Below the pieces are notes generated by a model. The model did no database searches. It was not told the DNA's origin and saw only the letters and a program-made list of their open reading frames with translations. A stretch of 64,000 nt of DNA from assembly GCF_900107105.1 (NCBI RefSeq), contig NZ_FNOT01000009.1:62001-126000 (forward strand), in the 5' to 3' direction. Position numbers and translations under genes: made by a program. Shown piece after piece: positions 33,021 to 42,157 of the stretch. Within the stretch, counting starts at the first letter, position 1, and each line of letters starts with the position of its first letter. The stretch comes from Geodermatophilus africanus. Its GTDB lineage: Bacteria > Actinomycetota > Actinomycetes > Mycobacteriales > Geodermatophilaceae.

Positions 33021-33422
33021 GTGACCCGCCGCGCCGCGGCCGGCGCCGCGGTCGCCGTCGTCCTGCTCACCGGCTGTGCGGGGACGGCGCCGCCGGAGGT
33101 TGAGGGCGGCGCCCCCGCCGGCAGCCCGCCCGCCGGCAGCGCGCCGGCCACGCACGACGCCGGGCAGCGCATCGACGTGACCGTCGCCGCGGGGCGGGTC
33201 GGCGGCGACACCGGCCGCGTGCCGGTGTCCCTGGGGGAGACCGTGACGCTGACGGTCACCGGGGACGCCGCCGACGAGGTGCACCTGCACGGCTACGACC
33301 TCACCGCGCCGCTCGCCCCCGGGAGGCCGGCCACGCTGACCTTCGTCGCCGACGTCCCCGGGGTCTTCGAGGCCGAGCTGCACGGCGCCGGCACCGTGCT
33401 GCTCACCCTCCAGGTCGGGTGA
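33021..33422 (+). CDS. Lipoprotein with a cupredoxin-like domain
   Basis: A 133-aa secreted lipoprotein. The signal peptide ends in the lipobox LLTGC with Cys19 as the lipidated residue. A Gly/Pro/Ala-rich linker (20-50) precedes a beta-sandwich of about 80 residues (IDVTVAAGRVGG to VLLTLQVG) that looks cupredoxin-like. The copper ligands are not all visible (HLHGYD supplies two His; a Cys-Met pair is missing), so metal binding is unsure. The stop overlaps the next start (GTGA), so the two gene products are probably made together at the membrane. Confidence 0.75.
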   Translation: MTRRAAAGAAVAVVLLTGCAGTAPPEVEGGAPAGSPPAGSAPATHDAGQRIDVTVAAGRVGGDTGRVPVSLGETVTLTVTGDAADEVHLHGYDLTAPLAPGRPATLTFVADVPGVFEAELHGAGTVLLTLQVG

Positions 33423-34723
33423 CCCCGCTCGCGCACGGCGTCGGCTCGCGCACCGACCTGCCGATCCCCCTCGGCCTGGCGCTCTACGGCGCGGGCGCGG
33501 TGGTGCTGTTCGGCTTCGCCGTCCTGCTGCTGTTCTGGCGGCGGCCGCACCTGGGCGGCCCGGGGTCCGGGCGGCCGCTGCCCGCCGGCGTGCAGCGGCT
33601 GGCCGACGCGACCTCGGTGCGCCGGGCGGCGCAGGCGGTCGCCCTGCTGCTCGCCGTCGTCGTTCCCGTCGCGGCGTTCGCCGGACCCGCCGACCCCGAC
33701 CGCAACCTCGCCCCCTGGGCGCTCTACGTGACGTTCTGGGTGGGCCTGGTGCCGGCCAGCCTGCTGCTGGGACCCGTGTGGCGGGTGGCCAACCCGCTGC
33801 GGCTGCTGCACGCCGGGCTGCGCCGGGTGCTGCCCCCGCCTCCCGCTGTCGCGCTGCTGCCGCGGCTGGGGCTGTGGCCGGCCGCGGTATCGCTGCTGGT
33901 CTTCCTGTTCTTCGAGCTGGTGCTGCCCACGCGCGCCGAGCCGGCGGTGGTGGGCGGGTTCCTCGTCGGCTGGGCGGCCGCCCACCTCGCGCTGGCCGCG
34001 GTCTTCGGCGAGGACTGGTTCGCCCGCGGCGACGGCTTCGAGGTGTACAGCACGCTGGTCGCCCGGCTCTCCCCGTGGGGACGGCGCGACGACGGCCGGC
34101 TCGTGCTGCGCGACCCGCTGAGCAACGCGAACGCGGTGCCGGAGACGCCGGGGCTGGCCGCGGTGGTCGTGGTGCTGCTGGGCTCGACCGGCTTCGACGG
34201 CCTCTCGCGAACCGAGTCCTGGCAGACCGGGCCGGGGGCGGCCGACGACGCGCTCTCCGGCACGCTCGGGCTGCTGGCGGTCGTCGCGCTGGTCGCCGTC
34301 CTCTACCTGGCCGGCACCCGGCTCTCGGGCCGCATGGCCGGTCGACCGCCCGGTCCGCAGCCACGCCGGTACGCCGCCACCGTGCTGCCCATCGCGCTGG
34401 GGTACACGGTCGCGCACTACGCCAGCCTGCTGCTCCTCGACGGCCAGCGGACCTGGATCCTGGCCAGCAACCCCCTCGGGCGCGACGGCGTCGACCTGTT
34501 CGGCACCGCCGCCAACGTCGTCGACCTCACCGCGATCCCGCCCGACGCCATCGCCTACGTGCAGGTCGGCGCCGTCGTCCTGGGCCACGTCCTGGGTGTG
34601 GTGCTGGCCCACGAGCGGGCGCTGCGGTCGGCCCCGCGGGCGCGGGCGTCGGACCAGCTGCCGCTGGTCACGGTGATGACGCTGCTCACCGTCGGCGGGC
34701 TGGGCCTGCTGTTCGGCTTCTGA
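33419..34723 (+). CDS. Polytopic membrane protein (annotated in relatives as fenitrothion hydrolase-like)
   Basis: A 434-aa protein with about ten hydrophobic segments, for example 17-41, 70-91, 102-120, 149-167, 178-195, 241-256, 281-300, 325-343, 379-396 and 413-433. Relatives in actinobacteria are often labelled fenitrothion hydrolase after one Burkholderia report. I see no hydrolase motif and treat the function as unknown. It overlaps the lipoprotein gene by 4 bp. The pair lies between prcA and pafA but is not part of the known Pup pathway. Confidence 0.8.
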   Translation: MTPLAHGVGSRTDLPIPLGLALYGAGAVVLFGFAVLLLFWRRPHLGGPGSGRPLPAGVQRLADATSVRRAAQAVALLLAVVVPVAAFAGPADPDRNLAPWALYVTFWVGLVPASLLLGPVWRVANPLRLLHAGLRRVLPPPPAVALLPRLGLWPAAVSLLVFLFFELVLPTRAEPAVVGGFLVGWAAAHLALAAVFGEDWFARGDGFEVYSTLVARLSPWGRRDDGRLVLRDPLSNANAVPETPGLAAVVVVLLGSTGFDGLSRTESWQTGPGAADDALSGTLGLLAVVALVAVLYLAGTRLSGRMAGRPPGPQPRRYAATVLPIALGYTVAHYASLLLLDGQRTWILASNPLGRDGVDLFGTAANVVDLTAIPPDAIAYVQVGAVVLGHVLGVVLAHERALRSAPRARASDQLPLVTVMTLLTVGGLGLLFGF

Positions 34724-34779
34724 GCCGCCCGCCGGGCCCCGGGCGTGCGCGCCGGGCGCCCTCTGTCGCCATCGGCGCC

Positions 34780-34785
34780 TAGGCT
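34780..34785 (+). promoter_or_regulatory. TAGGCT -10 box of a probable leaderless pafA transcript
   Basis: TAGGCT followed by 6 nt and GTG 34792. The mshC box at 14566 has the same hexamer and spacing. Confidence 0.6.
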
Positions 34786-34791
34786 CGGTGC

Positions 34792-36150
34792 GTGGAGCGA
34801 CGGATCTTCGGCATCGAGACCGAGTACGGCGTGACGTGCACCTTCCGCGGGCAGCGGCGGCTGTCCCCGGACGAGGTGGCGCGCTACCTGTTCCGCCGCG
34901 TGGTGTCGTGGGGGCGCAGCTCCAACGTCTTCCTGCGCAACGGCTCGCGCCTCTACCTCGACGTGGGCAGCCACCCCGAGTACGCCACCGCCGAGTGCGA
35001 CGACCTGACCGAGCTCGTGGTGCACGACAAGGCCGGCGAGCGGATCCTCGAGGGCCTGCTGGTCGACGCCGAGCAGCGGCTGGCCGAGGAGGGCGTCACC
35101 GGCGACATCTACCTGTTCAAGAACAACACCGACTCGGCCGGCAACAGCTACGGCTGCCACGAGAACTACCTGGTGGGCCGGCACGGGGAGTTCAGCCGGC
35201 TGGCCGACGTGCTCATCCCGTTCCTGGTCAGCCGGCAGATCGTCGTCGGCGCGGGCAAGGTGCTGCAGACCCCGCGCGGGGCGATCTACTGCATCAGCCA
35301 GCGCGCCGAGCACATCTGGGAGGGCGTCTCCTCGGCGACCACCCGGTCGCGGCCGATCATCAACACCCGCGACGAGCCGCACGCCGACGCCGAGCGCTAC
35401 CGGCGGCTGCACGTGATCGTCGGGGACTCGAACATGAACGAGACGACGACGCTGCTCAAGGTGGCCGTCACCGACCTGGTGCTGCGGATGATCGAGGCCG
35501 GCGTGCCGATCCGGGACATGACGCTGGAGAACCCGATCCGCGCCATCCGCGAGATCAGCCACGACATGACCGGGCGGCGCAGGGTGCGGCTGGCCAACGG
35601 CAAGGAGATGTCGGCGCTGGAGATCCAGTCGGAGTACCACTCCCGGGCCGCGGAGTTCGTCGACCGGGAGGGCTTCGGCCCGGTGCATCGGCAGATGCTC
35701 GAGCTGTGGGGGCGGGTGCTCAAGGCCGTCGACACCGGCGACCTGTCGCTGATCGAGCGGGAGATCGACTGGGCCACCAAGTACCAGCTCATCGAGCGCT
35801 ACCGGGCCAAGCGGGACCTGCCGATGAGCTCGCCCCGGGTGGCCCAGATGGACCTCGCCTACCACGACATCAGCCGCACCCGGGGGCTGTACTACCTGCT
35901 CGAGCGGAACAACGCCGTCGACCGGGTGGCCCACGAGCCCCGGGTGTTCGAGGCCAAGAACGTGCCCCCGCAGACCACCCGGGCGCGGCTGCGCGGGGAG
36001 TTCATCCGCCGGGCCCAGGAGAAGCGCCGCGACTTCACCGTCGACTGGGTGCACCTCAAGCTCAACGACCAGGCCCAGCGCACCGTGCTGTGCAAGGACC
36101 CCTTCAAGGCCGTCGACGAGCGCGTCGACAAGCTGATCGCCAGCATGTGA
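34792..36150 (+). CDS. pafA: Pup--protein ligase PafA
   Basis: A 452-aa glutamine-synthetase-fold ligase that phosphorylates the Pup C-terminal Glu and joins it to substrate lysines. GIETEYGV at 7-14 carries metal-binding Glu9 and Glu11. [15 protein letters not shown] at 54-68 holds the probable catalytic Asp57. [18 protein letters not shown] and [13 protein letters not shown] match Dop. The Dop loop is absent, which separates it from Dop. The C-terminal domain (about 400-452) is family-typical. It has its own predicted leaderless promoter. Confidence 0.97.
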   Translation: MERRIFGIETEYGVTCTFRGQRRLSPDEVARYLFRRVVSWGRSSNVFLRNGSRLYLDVGSHPEYATAECDDLTELVVHDKAGERILEGLLVDAEQRLAEEGVTGDIYLFKNNTDSAGNSYGCHENYLVGRHGEFSRLADVLIPFLVSRQIVVGAGKVLQTPRGAIYCISQRAEHIWEGVSSATTRSRPIINTRDEPHADAERYRRLHVIVGDSNMNETTTLLKVAVTDLVLRMIEAGVPIRDMTLENPIRAIREISHDMTGRRRVRLANGKEMSALEIQSEYHSRAAEFVDREGFGPVHRQMLELWGRVLKAVDTGDLSLIEREIDWATKYQLIERYRAKRDLPMSSPRVAQMDLAYHDISRTRGLYYLLERNNAVDRVAHEPRVFEAKNVPPQTTRARLRGEFIRRAQEKRRDFTVDWVHLKLNDQAQRTVLCKDPFKAVDERVDKLIASM

Positions 36151-36171
36151 CGCCCGGGGGCAGACTGCCCC

Positions 36172-37185
36172 GTGGACGACGACCGCGCCGGACGGCTGCT
36201 CGCCGCGCCGCGCGGCCGACGGACTCTCGCCGAGCTGCTGGACGAGCCGCTGTCCGTCCACGCGTCCGGCGGCGAGGAGGTCCGCTGGCGCGACGAGGTG
36301 CGCCGGCGGGTGGCGGCCACCGATCCGGCGGCGATCGTCGAGCAGGGTCGGCTGCTGGCTGCGCTGACCGCGTCGGTCGACTGGGCCGTGTACTGGCAGG
36401 AGCCGCACGGCGAGGACCGGGTGCTCGCCGATGACTCGGTCGCCGCGGAGCTGGCCCCGATCGTGGCGGCGGTCGCCCGGGCCCCGGCATCGCAGTGGTG
36501 GACCGAACCGCTCACCGTCGAGGCCCAGCACGCCGTCTCCTGGCCGGACTCCGATGGCCTGATCAGCACGCCACGCACCTCCGGGGCACGGGTCGGGCTC
36601 GCGGCCTGGAGGGACGAGACGCTCGCCGACGAGGTGCGCGCCCGCCGCGAGCGGCCGGCCGATCCCCGGGCGAACTGGTCGGGGGTGTGGTGATCCGTGC
36701 CGAACCTGGCCGGGCTGGTCGTCACGAGGCGGTTGCCGGCGGGGTTGCAGCTGGTCGAGGACTCCCTCGGATGGGAGAGCGCCCGCAGCTGGCCGGTGTC
36801 CCCGCCGGCGCAGACCGCCCGGGTCCTCGAGGTGACCGGACCGGTGGCCTGGGTGACGCTGGTCGAGCGGTTCCCGCTCGACGTGACGGCGTCCCGGCGG
36901 CACGACTGGTGGCGGGCCACCGGCCGGGACAGCGCCTGGGCGATCCCGGACTGGGCGGCGGTCGCCGAGGAGTTCGACGCGGTGCACCTGACGGTGGATG
37001 GCTACCTCGCCACGGCCGGGCGAGCCCTGCCGGTGCGGACGCCCGACGGTCCGGCGGGCACCGTGCTCGCCGGGTGGGACCCGGGCGCGACGTGGTGGCT
37101 GACCGACGTGCTGCCCGGGTTGGGCGAGCCGACCGACTGGCGCGGTGACCGCGACGCCCCGGGCGGCTGGGTGCCCGTCGGCTGA
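36172..37185 (+). pseudogene. Conserved actinobacterial protein split by an in-frame TGA
   Basis: Two open segments lie in the same frame: 36172-36693 (173 aa) and 36697-37185 (162 aa from GTG). Together they would be one protein of about 337 aa. The stop TGA (36691-36693) sits in NWSGVW-stop-SVPNLAGL, where the family, as I remember it, has Trp-Trp-Ser-x-Pro, so TGG to TGA is the simplest explanation. The second half holds TASRRHDWW and the VPDW-like IPDWAAVAEEFDAVHLTVDGYL. The function is unknown. It may be a nonsense mutation, a sequence error, or two proteins made by reinitiation at GTG 36697. Confidence 0.75.
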
Positions 37186-37227
37186 GCGGAGGGGCCAGGG
37201 GCGCGCCTCGCCGTCCCGGCGCTCCGC

Positions 37228-38331
37228 TCACTCCTCGGGCAGTGGCACCTGGAGGGCGGCGTAGCGACCGGCGGCCGCGGCGGCCAAAAAGTAGGCGCGC
37301 TCCTCGGGCCAGCCGCGGCCCATCGTCGACAGCGGCACCGGCGACAGGCCGAGGGCCTCCTCCAGCCCGTCGACGTCCATCCACACCACCCGGTTGCGCT
37401 CCGGCTGACCGGCGAGGTCCTCCTCGACCTGGCTGCCCAGCTCCGAGCCCAGCCCGCGCGGCGCCACCAGGGTCACCCCGCCCAGCGCCACCCGGCCGAA
37501 CGCGGTCAGCGAGTGGTGCGAGACACCGCGGTGCCGCGGCCGCGGGTCGGCGTCGGAGATCCGCAGCGCCCCGACCGGCTCCCCGCCCAGCACGGTGACC
37601 GCGTTGCACGCCTCCCCGGCGGCGACCCCCGAGAAGCCCCACGGCGTCCCGGTGCCGAGGTTGCCCGGCCCCTGGCTGACGATCGCCACGTCGGCGCCGA
37701 GCACGTGCCTGGCGGCGAGCAGCCCGGTGTGCAGCGTGACCGCCTCCAGGTCGCCGCCGAACGCCTGGCCCACGGTGACCACGCCGGCCAGCGAGGGCGC
37801 CAGCGCCGACAGCGTGCGGGAGAACCCGGCGACCAGCGCGCCGCCGTCGGTCATCACGTACGCGACTCGCAGGTCCGGGTCGGTGGCCACGACGCCGATC
37901 AGCGCGGCCGGCAGCGCCGAGTGCAGGTCGGCGACGACGACCGGCATCCCGGCGAGGTCCTCGGCGTCGGCGATCGTGCGGTGGTGCTCGGTGTCCTGCT
38001 CGTCGACGCCCTGCACGGTCACCTGCAGCGGCGTGTACCGGGCCTTGACCAGGTGCCCGGGGCCGGTGGGGTCCGGCGGCAGCCGGTCGGGGACGGCGAC
38101 GACGAGCGCGTACCCGCCGGTGCCCAGGCCCTGCGCCCACGCCGTGGTGTTGAGCAGCACCGTGTCGCCGACCTCGGGGACGCCGACCAGCGAGGGGTGC
38201 GCCAGCGCCCGCACCTCGCCGTCTCCGGCCACCTCGGTGGTGAGCTCCTGGGCGTCGCGCCAGGCCCGCCCGAGGGCGGTCACCGTGCCCCGGCGCCACC
38301 GGATCCGCTGCGTCGTCCCGCGTTCCCCCAC
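37228..38331 (-). CDS. DUF3866 family protein
   Basis: A 367-aa protein of the actinobacterial DUF3866 family. The N-terminal beta barrel (about 10-100) carries VGDTVLLNTTAWAQGLGTGG. The C-terminal part has VAIVSQGPGNLGTGTPWGFSG and GALRISDADPRPRHRGVSHHS, typical of the family. No catalytic role is known. It faces opposite to the paf genes and is the only minus-strand gene between mpa and helY. GTG 38331 has TAGCCT 6 nt upstream, so it is probably leaderless. Confidence 0.9.
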   Translation of the reverse strand: MGERGTTQRIRWRRGTVTALGRAWRDAQELTTEVAGDGEVRALAHPSLVGVPEVGDTVLLNTTAWAQGLGTGGYALVVAVPDRLPPDPTGPGHLVKARYTPLQVTVQGVDEQDTEHHRTIADAEDLAGMPVVVADLHSALPAALIGVVATDPDLRVAYVMTDGGALVAGFSRTLSALAPSLAGVVTVGQAFGGDLEAVTLHTGLLAARHVLGADVAIVSQGPGNLGTGTPWGFSGVAAGEACNAVTVLGGEPVGALRISDADPRPRHRGVSHHSLTAFGRVALGGVTLVAPRGLGSELGSQVEEDLAGQPERNRVVWMDVDGLEEALGLSPVPLSTMGRGWPEERAYFLAAAAAGRYAALQVPLPEE

Positions 38332-38369
38332 CCGGGCAGGCTAGCCAGCGCGCTGGGCCCCGGCCCCCT

Positions 38370-38468
38370 GCAGGGCCCCACCGCCGGCCCCGTCCAGGGC
38401 ACCGCCCCGAGCCTGCGATGGGTGGGGAGGACGGGGTCCTTCCACGGTGGGGGGCAGGGGGTCCTTCA
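38370..38468 (-). repeat. Dispersed GAAGGACC repeat, copy 6 (compound)
   Basis: On the minus strand: GAAGGACCCCCTGCCCCCC, a second GGAAGGACCCCGTCCTCCCC, then CATCGCAGGCTCGGGGCGG, GGGCCCTGCAGGGGGCC. It lies between the divergent DUF3866 and pafB genes, immediately upstream of the pafB -10 box. Confidence 0.7.
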
Positions 38469-38470
38469 TC

Positions 38471-38476
38471 TAGCCT
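38471..38476 (+). promoter_or_regulatory. TAGCCT -10 box of pafB (leaderless)
   Basis: TAGCCT, then 6 nt, then GTG 38483, with no ribosome site between. Confidence 0.55.
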
Positions 38477-38482
38477 GGGCGC

Positions 38483-39466
38483 GTGGCGGCGAAGCGGGCG
38501 GAACGGCTGGTGAACCTGGTCATCGCCCTGCTCGGCACCCGGCAGTACGTGACCGCCGCCCGGATCCGGGCGACCGTGCCCGGCTACGAGCCCGACGACG
38601 GCACCGCCCGCGCCGACGAGGCCTTCAAGCGCATGTTCGAGCGGGACAAGGCCGAGCTGCGCGAGATGGGCGTGCCGCTGGAGACCGGCCGGACCAGCGT
38701 CTTCGACACCGAGGACGGCTATCGCATCGCGCGCGCCGACTACGAGCTCCCCGAGATCACCCTCACCGGCGAGGAGGCCGCCGCCGTCGGCCTGGCGCTG
38801 CGGCTGTGGGAGTCCGCGCAGCTGGCCGGCGCCGCGCAGAGCGCGCTGGTCAAGCTCAAGGCCGCCGGGGTGGACGTCGACACCACCCGCGCCATCCCGC
38901 TGCGGCCGCGGCTGGACTCCGACGAGCCCGCCTTCGAGCCCTGCTACGCCGCGGCCCGCGACCGCCGGGAGCTGACCTTCGACTACCGCCGTCCCGACGA
39001 GGACGCCCCCACCCGCCGGCGCGTGCAGCCGTGGGGCGTCGTCGCCTGGCACGGCCGCTGGTACCTCGGCGGGCTGGACCTCGACCGGCGGGCACCCCGC
39101 GTCTTCCGGCTCTCCCGAGTCGTCGGCACACCCAAGGCCGTCGGCCCGGCGGGCGCCTTCGAGCCCCCGGAGGACGTCGACCTGGCGGCGATGGTCGCCG
39201 GGCAGTCGCGGGGGGAGGAGCAGCTGGTGGTGGTGCGGGCCCGCCCCGGCGCCGCGGTGGGGCTGCGCCGGCACGCCGTCCCCCTCGGCCCCGCCGAGGA
39301 CGGGGACGACCGGCTGGAGCTGCGCACCACCGAGCCGATGCGGCTGGCCGCCCAGCTGGCCGCCTACGGCCCGGACGTCGTCGTCGAGGCCCCGGCCGCG
39401 GTGCGCGCGGCCGTCGTCGAGCGGCTGCGGCGGCTGGCCGCGATGGCGCCGGAGGGAGCGGCGTGA
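38483..39466 (+). CDS. pafB: WYL-domain transcriptional regulator PafB
   Basis: A 327-aa regulator. The N-terminal winged helix-turn-helix (about 5-75) is followed by a WYL domain with Trp193-Tyr194-Leu195 (GRWYLGG), and a C-terminal WCX extension. With PafC it forms a heterodimer that activates LexA/RecA-independent DNA-damage genes in mycobacteria, probably by sensing single-stranded DNA through the WYL domains. The stop overlaps the pafC start (GTGA), so the subunits are translationally coupled. Predicted leaderless start at GTG 38483. Confidence 0.95.
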   Translation: MAAKRAERLVNLVIALLGTRQYVTAARIRATVPGYEPDDGTARADEAFKRMFERDKAELREMGVPLETGRTSVFDTEDGYRIARADYELPEITLTGEEAAAVGLALRLWESAQLAGAAQSALVKLKAAGVDVDTTRAIPLRPRLDSDEPAFEPCYAAARDRRELTFDYRRPDEDAPTRRRVQPWGVVAWHGRWYLGGLDLDRRAPRVFRLSRVVGTPKAVGPAGAFEPPEDVDLAAMVAGQSRGEEQLVVVRARPGAAVGLRRHAVPLGPAEDGDDRLELRTTEPMRLAAQLAAYGPDVVVEAPAAVRAAVVERLRRLAAMAPEGAA

Positions 39467-40458
39467 GCGCGCCCACGACCACCGAGCGGATGACCCGGCT
39501 GCTCTCGCTGGTCCCGTACCTCACCGCCCGCCCCGAGGGAGTGCCGCTGGCCGAGGTGGCCCGCGACTTCGGCGTCCCCGAGCGGCAGCTGCGCCGCGAC
39601 ATGGAGCTGCTGTGGATGTGCGGCCTGCCCGGCTACGGGCCCGGCGACCTCATCGACCTGGCCTTCGAGGGCGACCGGGTGCGGGTCACCTTCACCGCCG
39701 GCATGGTCCGTCCGCTGCGGCTGACCACCGACGAGGCCGTTGCCCTGGTCGTCGCGCTGCGCACCCTGCTCGAGCTGCCCGGGCTGGCCGAGCGGGAGGC
39801 GGTCAGCCGTGCGCTGGCCAAGGTCTCCGCGGCCGCCGGGCACGCCGGTGAGCGGGTCACTCCGGTGGCGCTGTCGGTCGACGCGCAGGAGCAGGCGCTG
39901 GCCGTCGTCCGGGAGGGCCTGGAGCGCAAGCGGGCGCTGCACCTGCATTACTACGTGCCCACCCGGGACGAGCGCACCGACCGCACCGTCGACCCGCTGC
40001 GGCTGCTGCTGGTGGACGGGCGCTGGTACCTGGAGGCCTGGTCCCGCGAGGTCGGCGGCGTGCGGCTGTTCCGGCTGGACCGGATCGACGACGTCGAGGT
40101 GCTCGACGAGCCGTCCGCGCCGCCGCCCGGCGTGCCGCTGCGCGACGTGGACGCCGGGCTCTACCAGCCCGAGCCGGGCTCGCCGGTGGTGCGGCTGCGG
40201 CTGGCCCGCACCGCCCGCTGGGTGGCCGAGTACTACCCGGTCGAGGACGTCCGCGAGGTCGACGACCCGCCCGGCGGTCTCGCCGTCGCCCTGCGCACCG
40301 CCGACCTGGCGTGGGCACGGCGGCTGGTCGCCTCCCTCGGTGGCGCCGCCACCGTCGACGAGCCGGCCGAGCTGGCCGCGGCCGTCGCCGCCGACGCGCG
40401 CGCCACGCTCACCCGGTATCCAGCCGGCGGACAGCTCCCGTCCACCTCCGGCGACTAG
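39463..40458 (+). CDS. pafC: WYL-domain transcriptional regulator PafC
   Basis: A 331-aa partner of PafB with the same architecture: winged helix (about 5-70, VPLAEVARDFGVPERQLRRDMELL), WYL domain with Trp188-Tyr189-Leu190, and the C-terminal WCX domain with VRLRLARTARWVAEYYPVED. The GTG start overlaps the pafB stop by 4 bp. The pair is separate here; some actinobacteria carry a fused pafBC. Downstream are the small membrane protein and the tat genes, the conserved order. Confidence 0.95.
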   Translation: MSAPTTTERMTRLLSLVPYLTARPEGVPLAEVARDFGVPERQLRRDMELLWMCGLPGYGPGDLIDLAFEGDRVRVTFTAGMVRPLRLTTDEAVALVVALRTLLELPGLAEREAVSRALAKVSAAAGHAGERVTPVALSVDAQEQALAVVREGLERKRALHLHYYVPTRDERTDRTVDPLRLLLVDGRWYLEAWSREVGGVRLFRLDRIDDVEVLDEPSAPPPGVPLRDVDAGLYQPEPGSPVVRLRLARTARWVAEYYPVEDVREVDDPPGGLAVALRTADLAWARRLVASLGGAATVDEPAELAAAVAADARATLTRYPAGGQLPSTSGD

Positions 40459-40469
40459 GGTCCCGACCC

Positions 40470-40664
40470 GTGCTGCTGACCGTCGTGTGGATCGCCGTCG
40501 CCGTCCTGGCCGTCGTCGTGCTCGGCGCCCTGGCCTACGGCGTCCTCGGCGCCGCCGGCCGGCTGCGCCGGGAGCTCGCGGCCCTCGACCGGGAGGTGCG
40601 GCCGCTGCTCACCGAGGCGCAGGCCACCGCCGCCCGCGCCGGCCAGGTGCAGCGCCCCTCCTGA
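40470..40664 (+). CDS. Small single-span membrane protein between pafC and tatA
   Basis: A 64-aa protein. The N-terminal membrane span (2-27, LLTVVWIAVAVLAVVVLGAL) is followed by an amphipathic, charged helix (GRLRRELAALDREVRPLLTEAQ). The organisation resembles TatA/B-type or DUF948-like anchors, but no family is recognised with confidence. It occupies the conserved place between pafC and tatA. TAGGGT lies 8 nt before GTG 40470. Confidence 0.65.
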   Translation: MLLTVVWIAVAVLAVVVLGALAYGVLGAAGRLRRELAALDREVRPLLTEAQATAARAGQVQRPS

Positions 40665-40757
40665 CCGGGGCGGCGCACACCCCCCTCGTTTCGGGGACGG
40701 CAGGCCGCCCGCGGGCACGTAGCATCGACGACGCCACCCACCCACGGAGGACCCACC

Positions 40758-41084
40758 ATGCCCAACCTCGGACCGCTGGAGATCGGCCTCATCATCCTGG
40801 CCGTCCTGCTGCTCTTCGGTTACAAGAAGCTGCCGGACGCCTCGCGCTCGCTGGGCCGCTCGCTGCGCATCTTCAAGGGCGAGATGAAGGGCATGAAGGA
40901 CGACGACGTCCGCACCAAGGACGCCGCCCGGACCGCCCCGGTGCGCGGTGAGGTCCTCCCGGCGGCCACGGCGGCCGACCGCGAGCGCGAGGCCCTCGAG
41001 GCCGAGGCGCGTGCGGCGGAGGCCCGGGCCGCCGAGCTGCGGGCCCGCGCGGCCCAGGCCGGCCCGGCCGACAGCGCCCGCTGA
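40758..41084 (+). CDS. tatA: Sec-independent translocase subunit TatA
   Basis: A 108-aa pore-forming Tat subunit. A short membrane helix (about 5-21, LGPLEIGLIILAVLLLFG) is followed by the hinge FGYKKLPDASRSLGRSLRIFKGE and an amphipathic helix. The remainder (from about 55) is an acidic/alanine-rich coil with EAEARAAEARAAELRARAA. It exports folded proteins with twin-arginine signals. CGGAGGACC lies 6 nt before the ATG. It is followed by tatC after 20 bp. Confidence 0.95.
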   Translation: MPNLGPLEIGLIILAVLLLFGYKKLPDASRSLGRSLRIFKGEMKGMKDDDVRTKDAARTAPVRGEVLPAATAADREREALEAEARAAEARAAELRARAAQAGPADSAR

Positions 41085-41104
41085 CCCCACCCCCCGGCAC
41101 CACC

Positions 41105-42082
41105 ATGAGCGAGCCCGCCCGCCGGTCCGGCCTGCGCCGGCGCCGCCCACCGCGCGACCCCGCGGGGACGATGACGCTGGTCGCGCACCTCACCGAGCTG
41201 CGCAACCGGATCGCCAAGGCGCTGCTCGCGCTGCTGGTGGCCACCGCCGTCGCGTTCTGGTGGTACGAGCACGGCCTCGGCGACTTCATCCGCGCGCCCT
41301 ACTGCGACCTGCCGGCGAACCTCCGCTTCACGCAGGGCAGCGAGCAGGAGTGCGGCCTGCTCATCACCGACGTCTTCGGCGGCGTCTTCATCCGGCTCAA
41401 GGTCAGCCTGCTGGCCGGGGCGGTGCTCTCCGCGCCGGTGTGGCTGTATCAGCTGTGGGCGTTCATCACCCCGGGGCTGAAGCGGAACGAGAAGCGCTAC
41501 GGCTTCGGCTTCGTCGCCGTCTCCACGACCCTGTTCCTCCTGGGCGCGGTGCTGGCCTACGTGTCGCTGTCGGCGGGCCTGGAGCTGCTGCTCGGCCTGG
41601 CCGGCGAGGGCACGGTCATCGCGCTGACCGCCCCGGACTACATCGGCTTCATGCTCTCCCTGCTGGTGGCGTTCGGGGTGAGCTTCGAGGTGCCGCTGAT
41701 CGCGGTGGCGCTCAACCTGGCCGGCGTCCTCACCTACGAGGCGCTGCGCGGGGCCCGGCGGTGGATCTTCTTCCTCACGGTCGTCTTCGCCGCCTTCGTC
41801 ACGCCGACGCAGGACCCGTTCACCATGCTGCTCATGGCCGGGCCGATGATCGTGCTCTTCGAGCTGGCCATCCAGGTGGCCCGGTTCGTCGACCGGCGCC
41901 GCGCCAAGCGGGACGCCGTCGAGCACTTCCACGCCCTGTCCGACGACGAGGCCTCGCCGCTGGACGCCGCGCCGTCGGAGCTCGACGCCGCCCCCGCCCC
42001 GTACGACGACCTGCGCCGGGAGGACCCCACCACGGAGGCCCAGGCCGCGCCGCTGGACGGCTCCGCGCGGTTCCGCGGCTGA
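41105..42082 (+). CDS. tatC: Sec-independent translocase subunit TatC
   Basis: A 325-aa, six-span membrane protein that binds twin-arginine signal peptides. The TatC core TLVAHLTELRNRIAKALLALL opens it. The conserved VSLLAGAVLSAPVWLYQLWAFITPGLKRNEK region includes the Pro and Glu of the binding face, and FITPTQDP-like FVTPTQDPFTMLLMAGPM closes it. The C-terminal tail (about 270-325) is acidic and disordered, a common actinobacterial extension. tatA and tatC form an operon; no tatB is in the window. Confidence 0.95.
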   Translation: MSEPARRSGLRRRRPPRDPAGTMTLVAHLTELRNRIAKALLALLVATAVAFWWYEHGLGDFIRAPYCDLPANLRFTQGSEQECGLLITDVFGGVFIRLKVSLLAGAVLSAPVWLYQLWAFITPGLKRNEKRYGFGFVAVSTTLFLLGAVLAYVSLSAGLELLLGLAGEGTVIALTAPDYIGFMLSLLVAFGVSFEVPLIAVALNLAGVLTYEALRGARRWIFFLTVVFAAFVTPTQDPFTMLLMAGPMIVLFELAIQVARFVDRRRAKRDAVEHFHALSDDEASPLDAAPSELDAAPAPYDDLRREDPTTEAQAAPLDGSARFRG

Positions 42083-42142
42083 AGAAGGACCCCCCTGCCC
42101 CCCGCCCCTCGCAGGCTCGCGGCGGGCCCCTGCAGGGGGGCC
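42083..42142 (+). repeat. Dispersed GAAGGACC repeat, copy 7
   Basis: Begins directly after the tatC stop: AGAAGGACCCCCCTGCCCCC, GCCCCTCGCAGGCTCGCGG, GGGCCCCTGCAGGGGGGCCG. It is the most regular copy. Confidence 0.75.
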
Positions 42143-42157
42143 GACTCGAAGGTCGCC

